From the NCBI GenBank assembly GCA_003049485.1, contig PYST01000050.1, positions 62,001 through 126,000 of the forward strand: a stretch of 64,000 bases of DNA, read 5' to 3'. The position numbers and the translations under genes were made by a program. Under the pieces are notes generated by a model, which was not told the origin of the DNA, ran no database searches, and saw only the letters and a program-made list of their open reading frames with translations. This document shows, in pieces, positions 10,633-22,996 of this stretch. The stretch's first letter is position 1. The number at the start of each line of letters is the position of its first letter. This stretch comes from Ophioceras dolichostomum. Its lineage: Eukaryota; Ascomycota; Sordariomycetes; Magnaporthales; Ophioceraceae.

Positions 10633-12956
10633 TCAATGCGCATGCGCATGCGCATGCCCCTTGTGGCCGTCGCCATCACCATCACTATCACCATCCTCCT
10701 CATCCTCAACCTCAACCCACTCCGGCCAAAAATCATTAAACATCCTCCCCAACCTCTCCCTCCTCCCCGCCTCGCTCAACACCCCGCTCCGCATCGTCCT
10801 CTCCCACCGCTTCCACTCCCGATCGTCCAACAAGCAAGCGTCCAGCTCCCTCTCCAACCCCAAAACGTCCAGCCCTTCCCCGATGAACACCAGCTCCTGG
10901 CCCCTGTCGCCCCACTCCCCTCCCCTCGCGATGTCGTGTCGCACGATCCTGTCGATCTCCTCGACGCCCGTAATGTACTCGTCCTCTTCCTCCAGGGGTA
11001 TCGTCACGTACCACCGCTTGCCAACGGCTCAGCGCTAGCATCGCGCCCGCTTGCGACCACTCGCCGGAGAGGTGCGGGCGGGAGGCCAGGAAGAACTCGC
11101 CTTTGGAGCGGAACAGGCGCGAGAAGAGGGGGTGGAAACGCTTGGTGGCGAGGATGGTGTCGTTGGGGGGTACGGCGAGGGGCGAGTCGTCGTCGTCGTC
11201 GGACGACACGGCAGCTGTGGAGGCTTTGCGCTTCTTGGTGGCTGCGTGGGGGGGCCATCCTCCCACTCATCGTCCTCGACTTCATCATCCTCCTCTTCTT
11301 CTTCATCCTCATCCTTATTATCGTCATCGCAGTCGACACCATCGTCGTAATCATCCGGGTACTCAATCTACAAGACGAACTTGTCGAACACCAGCTTCCA
11401 CAGACGCTGGGGGTGGAAAGGGCGAGTGCGCTTGTAGACGAAGTTGCACACGTTGTACTCCGTCTTGGGCTTCGGCGTGACCTTCTTGCGACCGTTCACC
11501 TCTCGGATCGCCATCGTGTGGATGTCCTGCAGCTAGCTCTTCCACTTCATCGCCGTATCGAGGCTGAACAGGCTCGTGTTGGCGATTTGTTTAACGTCGA
11601 TGTGGCCGTGGACGGCCTCGATCACCTTCGCGTGGTGGTTGAGTTTGGAGATTAGGTCCAGAATGCTGGCTTTGGATTGCTCGTCGATCTGCAAATCGTC
11701 TTTCGTGTTAGTCCCTTTTTGACCTGTCCCTGCTTCTTTATTTCTTTTCGTCGTTCTGTATTGTTTTGTAGCGGGTGGGAACCAGCTTGTGCTAGTGCTT
11801 GACGCCGAGTGCACTCACCATGTCAATCTTGTTCAGAACGATCACGTCGGCGAACTCGATCTGATCCACCATCAGGTCTGAAACGTTGCGCTCGTCGTTG
11901 GGCGTGACGTCGTCCCGTCGTGAGGAGAGGAGGTCTTCCGTGTCGAAGTCGTTCATGATGGTGAAGGCGTCGATGACCGTGACGGTGGTGTCAAGCTTGG
12001 CGAACTCGCCGACTCCACCAGCGTCGATACTGTGTCCAGCACCTGTTGCGTCAGCTCTCTGCCGCCTCATACTCTTCTCATCAGGCCCAGAGATGAGCCT
12101 AACCGAGGCACATATATACAGACAAAGATGCGCTCCTTCAACTCACAGCTTATTCAGGACCCTCAGCATGGCCTCGTCCAAACCCTCAGAACCATCATCA
12201 CCCACCTCCGCCATCATCTCCGCCAGGCGGATGTCGAACGTCTCGGCCACTTTCTCCGGCTCGCTGATGCCGCTGCTCTCGATGACGACGCAGTCGAACG
12301 CGTGCAGCTCGGATAGCCGCATCATCTCCTCGAGCAGATCGCCCAGGAGCGTGCAGCAGATTCAGCCGTTCTGCAGCGCCACGATCTTCTCGTCCGTCTT
12401 AGAGAGGGTGTGCGTCTTGGCTATGAGGGAGGCGTCGACGTTGATTCTATTGTGTTTTGTTACGACGGATCATCGAGTAGATGTCAGTCAGCATATTATC
12501 TCTCGATCTGTATCGTGTGTGGCGTCTTGTTCCGTCCCTCGCCAGGTCGGAACGGGTGGTCGGCGTGTTGGGTTTAGTGGGAGTCTGGGAGAGCAGCGTG
12601 AAGGCTTGGATGGGTTGTTTGGAGGAGCAGTGGTACGTACGCGCCAATGTCGTTCACGATGACGGCGATCCGGAGGCCATGGTCGCTGCGCAGGATGTGC
12701 CGCAGGAGAGTCGTCTTGCCGCTTCCCTGGAGGCCACAGCTAGTCAGTGCAGTCCCAGGTGCCGGAAGGGAAAAGGGAAGGGCGTTCCGCAACGGGTGAT
12801 CGAGGTTCTTACGAGGAAGCCAGAAAGCAGAGTCACTGGTAGAGGCCCCGAGTGTCTCAGAGAGATAGCTGAGTCGTCTCCTTCCAGCTTCTGAGCCATC
12901 CCATCGACTCGCGGCCGGATAGTGTCGACACTGTCGGAAAATCCGATTTGGGACAT
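10633..12956 (-). pseudogene. CobW/COG0523 (ZNG1-like) zinc-chaperone GTPase, broken by stops and frameshifts
   Basis: Conserved exons of a CobW-family G3E GTPase are recognisable in order. VTLLSGFL is joined by an intron to GSGKTTLLRHIL (P-loop). AVIVNDIGA continues after an intron into INVDASLI, then DEKIVALQNG, ICCTLLGDLLEE, CVVIESSGISEPEKVAETFD and DVIVLNKIDMVSAL. The C-terminal domain follows (REVNGRKKVTPKPKTEYNV, RTRPFHPQRLWKL, LFRSKGEFFLASRPH, GEWSQAGAML, ELVFIGEGLDV), ending in a His-Ala repeat. In-frame stops lie at 12364-12362 (TGA, exactly at the first Cys of the CxCC motif), 11535-11533 (TAG) and 11370-11368 (TAG). The frame also shifts by one base near a C7 run (11254-11248) and again near 11020-11040. 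Intact relatives are nucleotide-dependent metallochaperones; ZNG1 delivers zinc to methionine aminopeptidase. Decay looks recent because most motifs are unchanged. Confidence 0.88.
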
Positions 12957-13344
12957 CTTGGCAATATTTTGAAAGTCAAGAGGTTTGCTTCTAGTGATGC
13001 CGCTAGCTGTTGTGCGATCGAACTGTGAAAGAAAGGAAAACAGAGGAAAGATTCATTTACTCGCCCGGCTGGCGGTTCCGTTCTGGCTTTGTTGTCCTCA
13101 TCCGTAGCCAGACCAGCGGCTGCCGTGCCCATCAAGGTGCTCAAGGGGCCATCAGGGTTCCGATGATCCGGGCACGGAGCACCATTTTTAGGTCATGGAA
13201 TTCAGTGTCCTTCCGATTGGCTAAAACAGCCCAGAATTTCCCTTCTTCAACGCCAGAGCGAAGTTGGCACAGTGATGAATGATCCAGCCGGAGCTGCTCT
13301 GATGCGGGCTAGAAGCCGCTCGGAGTACGTGGATGTGGATCGCC
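12957..13344. other. short intergenic region
   Basis: This is the upstream side of the CobW pseudogene and the 3' side of the acetyltransferase gene. I see nothing further in it. Confidence 0.5.
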
Positions 13345-14172
13345 TCACGTCTCCTTGCCCCTTTCCGCCTGTCTAGCATGTTCCCTCTCATAAATTTCCC
13401 GATACGCCTCGACAGCCTTGCCTTCCCTGACCATGAAGCTCTGCCTCACCACTTCCATCCCATGCGGCGTCTCAAAATCCATCCTATCGACCAGCACAAA
13501 CCCAAACTTCTTATACATGCCCATCGCTCCATCCCCTTCTGGATCTCCCACCGCCTCCAGAAACGCCAGCGACCCATTTCTCTCCGCATCAATCCTCTCG
13601 CAGCCCCACCGCATCAACATCCCGCCCGCCCCGCGCCCCTGGTCTTCAGCCCGGCACGCGATCAGCTCCAGGTACCAGTGCGGCGCGTCGCCCATGATCT
13701 CCGCGTGCCGCCGGGCGCTGGCACCGAAGAACCGGTCGGCGAACTCCGGGTTGCCCTCGCGCGGCCAGGCGTCGATCGGTGGTGATGGCTGCACGCTTTC
13801 TGTTGCAGTCGCAGTTGTGATCGTCGTTGTTGACGTTGCTGCAGCGGACGGCAGTGCCGCCAGCGGTGGAGGGGATACCCACTTCGCGAAGGCGATGATG
13901 CGTGGTGTTGCTGCTGCTGCTGGCTGATTTCTTGAAAGTTCCGTGATGGCAACAACACCGTCGGTTTCGGTGACGACTAGGAAATGGGCTCGCGGATCGA
14001 GCATCTCCTCGCCTAGGTTCTCGAAAAAGAACTTGTGAGATGAGGGACTTGACTCTGGGAACACTGTTGACGAAAGGGGCGAGCCACGGAAGGCTGAGAA
14101 GTAGATCTCCACGAGAGATGGGAGATCCGCTCTTGTGGCAGGGCGTAGAAGGAGAGGAGAACTTGAAGGCAT
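13345..14172 (-). CDS. GNAT-family N-acetyltransferase
   Basis: A single-exon gene of 275 residues starting at MPSSSPLLLRPATRADLPSL, a classical GNAT opening strand. The acetyl-CoA binding loop is visible at about residues 170-187 (LIACRAEDQGRGAGGMLM, the Q-x-x-G-x-G/A type). GSLAFLEAVGDPEG and MYKKFGFVLVDRMDF follow, matching motifs A and B of the fold. A Ser/Thr/Ala-rich insert at about 105-132 is low complexity. Fungal members of this subgroup are usually annotated only as acetyltransferases; the acceptor substrate cannot be inferred. The gene looks complete. Confidence 0.88.
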   Translation of the reverse strand: MPSSSPLLLRPATRADLPSLVEIYFSAFRGSPLSSTVFPESSPSSHKFFFENLGEEMLDPRAHFLVVTETDGVVAITELSRNQPAAAATPRIIAFAKWVSPPPLAALPSAAATSTTTITTATATESVQPSPPIDAWPREGNPEFADRFFGASARRHAEIMGDAPHWYLELIACRAEDQGRGAGGMLMRWGCERIDAERNGSLAFLEAVGDPEGDGAMGMYKKFGFVLVDRMDFETPHGMEVVRQSFMVREGKAVEAYREIYEREHARQAERGKET

Positions 14173-15505
14173 GTTTGGTTATTACCTCCAAGCTAAGGGG
14201 GTATTTAGATGTCTTCTAGGAGGTGTGTATATCCGGCAAACAATGGAAGCTAGGCGTTTCGTTGGCTTTAAGTTTTCGGGTGCTGTTGCTCTGCAGATCC
14301 CTACCTTGAAGGACTATGTCCATTCGAGAAGATGCTCTGGGTTAAATAGAAATTACGAGGCTTTAGTCTCATGCATCGATTTCTTGCTCCCAGGTAGCTT
14401 CGTGATATTACGTCAACGAAACCGGCCCCGCCGAGCCACGAGAGACGTTACGAGACGTTACGTTCGTCAGCAGAATTTTTTCCTGGGAGATAGCATCGGC
14501 GGCGTGACTCATCAAAGTCCGAACGCGCCGTTCGGCAGTTGGGGATATATCTCGGCGAGCAGCGGATGCGACATTGATGAATGATTGACGTATAATCGAG
14601 GGACTAAGCCTCTAGCCGTTTCCGTTGAGTTGAGGCACTATAGTCTAAGCCTCATACCAGCGGTCTAAGTGGTAGCAAAATGGCATTGCTCTCGTTGAAA
14701 CTGTCCGCCACTATTCCGCATGGACTTTGAATTACAGCGTATCAGGTACCTATACACAGCAAACCCTAGTTTAACATAGCCGCTTTTCATGACAGTTCGT
14801 GCTGAGTTGTAGTAGTAGTTAGATAGATAGTTCCATCAGCTTCCAGTCAAACTCAGGGCCTCGGCTGGCAGGGCCATGTGTGAACAGAATAGTGGAAGGA
14901 GGGTGAATGCAGTCCGGATCACGCCCCATGGTGATCCGAGGTGGTATAGGCTACCTTCAAGTTTCCCACTCGTCGCCGGTTATTTGAGTGAGCTGCCCGA
15001 GGAAGTGGGAACATAGCCAGCAGAGAGTGCAGAACAGTGCCGCGCAGAGTAGCGAATAGTAGCGTATAGAGACTACCCACTGAAATAGGCTTTCAACATG
15101 CAGGAAATTGGAATGCGTGTATTCCTTTTGAGTACCTAGGTATATCGCAGAGCTCTAGCGTACATGAATGTTTGTGAGAGAGCCCGGTTTCGCCAGCCCC
15201 TGAGCCGGTCCTTTTCGGCGTGAACGGAGAGAGACAACAACAGACAGTAAATCCAAGGGGGTTCAACAAATTGTGTACGCCCCTTCCTCAATCCAGCAGT
15301 CCCAGAACGCCTGTGTTTGCCGTCCTTGCCTACGTCGTCGAAAGCAAAGATACCTTAACGCCCCTAACAGCCATGATACCAGCGGTCCCTCTCCTTGACC
15401 CTAAAGCAGCTTATATCTTTTCCGATTGGAACAAAGAGTGATCACGTACGGGCCGTACCACCTAGTAGAGAAGAAATGACAAGAAGTAGCAGAAACGCGA
15501 CCAGT
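14173..15505. other. gene-free 1.3 kb
   Basis: No coding frame with family resemblance was found. A small tandem repeat of GAGACGTTAC type lies at about 14449-14465, and TAGGTA-type motifs occur at about 14746 and 15134. Lower GC patches suggest possible degraded repeat DNA, but no element could be identified. Confidence 0.45.
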
Positions 15506-16248
15506 CTATGCATAGCCTGGCTGCTCGGGTTTCGGTACATTGAAACCGGGCTGCTGCATGCTGTCATGGGGGTTGTAGGATTGATGCGACTGGGGCATCA
15601 GGTTGTCTGTCTCGACCGACTTCGGCGCCCGCCGTTCACGCATGAAGATGACGATGGAGTAGACGAGGAGCCCGAAGAAGAGCAGGCTGGGTGGACCGGA
15701 CGTTAGCACATATCTCGCAGAACCATCCCAGTGCCCTCTCCGGAGTTTCAGAGGGAGGGCAGTTCCGAGGGAAGCGAAGGGAAGGGAAGGGAATGGAAGA
15801 GACGGTCATCAGCTTACTAGGCACCGACAGCGATCGCGATCCCGAATCCTTGCTTCCGAACCATACCGATGGCGAAGGCGATGGTGAATATGACGGTCTG
15901 GATGACGTTCACCCATAGGAAGAACCTCGGCGTGAGCGTACGGTGGCCCATCTTTACCTGGCAGGCGATTTCGAGCCCGAGGCAGAAGAGCACGACGACC
16001 AGCTGAACGCAGCAGAGGGCAATGGCGATGCCGTAGGCGGTGGATAGGGAGACGCCGATCCGATCCTGGTCGGCGTACACTGAGTGCAACCAGTCGGTAG
16101 AGTTCTTGTCGTTTCTCGACCGTTCAATAGCGAGCATTACTATTGCCACAAGGAGGCCGCCGGTGTTGAGGATGAAGAAGAGCCCACGGAGGACCCAGAA
16201 TGGGACCAGCACCCGCAGGTGGAAGGGCCGATGGTCGCTGCGCACCAT
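15506..16248 (-). CDS. small four-helix membrane protein of unknown function
   Basis: Two exons (16248-15818 and 15686-15506) give 203 residues. The intron has donor GTAAGC, a textbook TGCTAAC branch site and a CAG acceptor; it splits a Tyr codon inside the fourth membrane helix. Predicted transmembrane segments lie at about 16-40, 69-94, 110-130 and 136-159. The loops are short, and a hydrophilic C-tail of about 40 residues is rich in Pro and Gln (MQQPGFNVPKPEQPGYA). The arrangement resembles MARVEL-like or related fungal four-helix proteins, but there is no diagnostic motif, so I leave it unnamed. The start ATG begins MVRSDHRPFHLRV; an in-frame extension upstream lacks coding character. Confidence 0.82.
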
Positions 16249-17855
16249 GTTATATTTTAGAGCCGATCGGTCGGTCGACCGGGTCGTCGGTGTGAAATGC
16301 GAAATTCGCGGAGGAATGAGGTTGTCGGCTGCGGATAAAGGGGGTGGTGGGTATGCTAGTCTGGCGACGGGATCTCGAAGAGTGGGAAAGCTGGGGCACC
16401 GAGGAAGACGCGCTCGTCGATCTATATGATGCTCCCTGACGATGGTGATGATCGATCGAGACGGAATTAGGGCCGCGAGAGAAAAGAGATGTTGAAGTCG
16501 AACCAAGATAACCTTTATCGATTCTGCACACGCAGGCAGCAGCAACACGATCCAACCTGCCGCAAACCTCAGACATCGTACTTCCCCTCCATTCAGATTC
16601 GAGACGCGAGAGGCTCTTCGCTTCCTTTTGTCTTTTTTTTTTTCCCTCGCTAGTCTTCAGCTGACATCAGCTAGCGCCAGCACGCATGGACATCCAGGTT
16701 CGGGACCCTGAACCAATGGGCCTCCACCACCAATATGCCCAGCTCAGCTCACGACAGGCCCAGTGAGGGTCCAGTTCCCTGTCTGCGCCACGGCCCCTCA
16801 AACGAGCGACCTGCAAGCCCTGGATCATGGCGGCTCCCGTGCCCAAGAAAGGAGCCTAATTGGGCGCTTGGGTACGGAGGACGCGGGTTTCATGACAAAG
16901 AAGCCTCCGCGCTGGCAGTGCTGATGACTGAAGACTGCAGTCGCGCCTGCTTCCCTCTGCATGATGACCGGGAAAGCAATTGCATCGAGCTGTTCAGGAC
17001 ACAGTTGTGCGCGCACGATTATTCCAGAGCACCACCAAACATCATCCCCGGTGATCTCAAACCAATCCCCCTTATGTCTCTTTAACTCATTTGTGTTCGC
17101 TGTATCGGCAATGATCCTGCCCGCTTCGTCCAAAACCAGGGAATGTCGAAACGGCAAGCGCGTGGAAAATCTTCGTGATCATGATTCCTGCCTGTGTGCG
17201 CTAAAGGGGCAACACGCGCAGTGGCGACCCTGCAGGCCAGCTGAGCCTTCGGGATCCAGTGTCCCAGCCAGTACGAGCCCGAAAACAGGAGTGCGCAGAC
17301 CCACAAGACTTCGAACGTCGATGCAATACAGCGCATCTACGATGACTGAACTACCCCAACGGAGGAAATGACGGTACGCGACGCTAACGCGAACGGCTTT
17401 TGCTCTTCCCTTCTGTTTTTCTCGCCCACCGATAATTTCCACCCGTTTCTGACCCTGCGCTATCGACACAAAGAAGTTAGCACTGGCATCGCGCAACTAC
17501 CAGGTCCCCGCTCACCTCTCGTTGAACAGGCAGTTAGTAGATTTGTTCCCAAGATCTGGGGAAGTCTCGTCCGTTTTTCGAAGGATTCGATCCACACTCA
17601 GCCTCAGAACTAAAATGGGGGACGCCACCCCCGGTCGACCGATCTGACTGATTGGGCTTTGGCGTACTCCGAGGTGGAGGGCTTGGTTTGGGCAATACAC
17701 CAAAACCATCTGACATTAGGCATGGAATGATGAGAACGTCTGCCAGATTTCTCCTGTTGTTTCTTGCCGTCAATGGACCGGCAAGCGCACCAAAATGAGT
17801 ACCTAGCCATGCACATTTGCACTTTCGAGAACCAATATCATCAGTCCACCGCAGG
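16249..17855. other. gene-free 1.6 kb
   Basis: This region lies upstream of the four-helix protein gene. Short open frames are present on both strands (the longest is about 110 codons at 16825-17157, minus), but none has convincing composition, splice sites or known motifs. Confidence 0.45.
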
Positions 17856-20870
<3,015 letters not shown>

Positions 20871-21887
20871 TTAGGCGCCTAGTCCAGCAACCAATAGTCC
20901 GGCCAAGCCGGGCAGGAAGATAGCCCCCAGTATGCCGGGCGCGATCAAGGCGCCCGCCCCTTTGGTGGAGGTAGGTACGGGTGCCGTCGATGCACCAGGG
21001 GCCAAAGATGAAGGCAGGGTTGGCACCGAGGTCAGCGTAACGGGTGTCGGTCCAGGCTGAGAGCGGGGAGGACACCGTTGTCAGTGTGAGCGGAATGAAA
21101 CATTCCAGGCCCAAGATAACCAGAGCTGGACCGCAAGGGAGAGAGAAAAAAGACAGGGGCGCTCACCAATCCAGTCCCAATAACAGAAGCGAACTCAGTG
21201 CAGCTCCCGTACCCCAACGCCTCCGACAGCGTCGCAGGCGTGTTGAGGCAGCTCGTGTTCCCGAAGAACAGGCACGTGTACGCCTCACGCAGCAGGTTCG
21301 GGTTGCACGTGCACGAGCTCCAGGACTCCGTGGTCGTGTCGGTCACGTAGCTGAGGCAGTCGCTGTTGAGCTTGCGCGCGCTCTGGCAGGCGCGGTACAG
21401 CTCGTGCTGGCAGAAATCGTCATCCTGGGGCGTGAACGTGGCGCTGGCCAGCGTCGTGGGCGGGGACGTCACGACCGCGTCGCACAGGCCGTGCCACCCC
21501 GAGATGGCGCCGTCGAAGGTCGGGTCTAGCTCGTTGCTGAGGAAGCAGAGGCGGTTTTCGTTGCGGCAGCTGTGTAGTAGGTAGAAGAGGAGATGGATAA
21601 ATTATGTAAATTGTCCACGGCACTAGGAGACAGCAAATGGGGGTCTGCTCGACAGGGGATGGTACGCACCCTATTATGGCGTCGAAGAAGGACTGTTTGC
21701 ACATGCATTGCTGCTTGCCTGGGAGGTCGGTTGCTGGTTGGGGACAGGGTTTGAAATATTCGTCGCAGTAGGGAAAGGCTGTCATAGATTTGTTCTGCAG
21801 GCATTCCTGTGTGTAGCTTGTGTAAGACAGCGTCTGGGCGAATACCACCGCCGCAGAGGCAGCAAGGGATGCGAACACGGCGTGCAT
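20871..21887 (-). CDS. secreted Cys-rich protein, probably GPI-anchored
   Basis: Three exons (21887-21670, 21569-21167, 21056-20871) join in phase to 268 residues. A signal peptide covers about residues 1-18 (MHAVFASLAASAAVVFAQ). The ectodomain holds 16 cysteines (for example CMCKQSFFDAIIGC and SWSSCTCNPNLL), enough for eight disulfides. A Pro/Ser/Thr-rich linker (PTPVTLTSVPTLPSS) is followed by a hydrophobic C-terminus, LIAPGILGAIFLPGLAG and a few more residues, ending directly at the stop. This is the layout of a GPI-anchored cell-surface protein. The third-exon frame was chosen because it alone gives the linker plus hydrophobic tail; the other two frames stop or look non-coding. It is not a canonical CFEM domain as far as I can see. 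A cell-wall or surface role is likely; the precise function is unknown. Confidence 0.82.
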
Positions 21888-22996
21888 GTCGACTTCGGGT
21901 AAGATTTCGTGTCAAATGCGGTACGATGTTGCTATCCCTCTTGTGTTCTGCGCTTACTTCGACTTATCCTTACTGAACCGATGAAGCAGAGCGAGTGGCC
22001 AAGTGCGCCGGTGGGAGCTCGAAAGAAATATCAGAAAAATCGGAGCTATCGGTACCTTGGGACGTGATGGAGGGGACGCTGGATGGCTCGCGCTGAGCAC
22101 ACGAGTGAATGTCTGGACACCACTCTCCCCACCACATGTGACATGGCATCCCTCTCTCCCTCACATATATCCCGTCCTCCATCCCACCCAATTTCCCGAT
22201 TGAGCGGACAGCTTTCATACAGGCCTGCTCGTACGGTCGTAAGTCTGTTCTAGCCGAGAAACACATTCTTGGAAGCTTGGCTGGGGACCCTTCCCTCGAA
22301 GGGGCCTCACTGACCGGTTGCCGCTTGAGGAATACCTACAGGCCTACTCGCCACTTGGCCCCCAGTCAAGTTATCGGCTGCTTCGTCCCAAAATGTCGAT
22401 CGCCATGCGGATGGTACAAATTCAGAACGGAGCAGGCAAGCCACGGTTGCATCCAGTTCCTTGTTGTCGCCAACTGCGTGCTCAGCGTTGGCCGAGGTGG
22501 GCAATCTTATTGGCTTGTCGGGACGGTGGCGCACCAGCTGAACAGCCCTTACGTTGGTAACAGGGGGGCCACACGAGGTCTGGCCGCCTGGGGATTGCCG
22601 AGGAATCCGTCCAAATATTGTCGACGTATTACATTGAGTCGTGACGAAAAGCGCATTCGTTTGATGGAGGGGTTGGGCGGGATGGGCTGCGTGGGATGAA
22701 CAATCATATTTGTCACATCACAACGCCAAGCATCACAACTCCAAGGCCATTCTGCGAGCTGGGCAGTACCTGGCTGGGAGCTGGCTTGCCACTCAGCGTC
22801 GATGCTCTTGGGGGGTCTCAGCCCTCGGGATTGACAATATAGCAGGATGTTCTGGACAAGTTGCAATTGAACCTAACTATATAGCTCCGCTTCCTCTTCG
22901 TGCCATGTCGTTCCTGCGGCTCTCTTCTGGTGCTACTCTTGGTGGTGACCATACCGTCGCCCGCCACATTATCCATTACACAGGTAAGAAGACACC
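21888..22996. other. divergent intergenic region, no gene seen
   Basis: This region separates the secreted Cys-rich protein gene (minus) from the large membrane protein gene (plus). Open frames here are short and show no recognisable family. Confidence 0.5.

Noticed and set aside
10636..11655. 339-codon plus-strand frame over the CobW locus
   Set aside because: Composition is unnatural and the minus strand encodes recognisable CobW blocks.
12362..12364. Selenocysteine codon in the CobW homologue
   Set aside because: Further TAG stops and frameshifts in the same gene, and the absence of known selenocysteine machinery in higher ascomycetes, favour a pseudogene; kept only as a point to check.
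16825..17157. 110-codon minus-strand frame
   Set aside because: No recognisable motif, splice signals or similarity to known proteins; short enough to occur by chance in GC-rich DNA.
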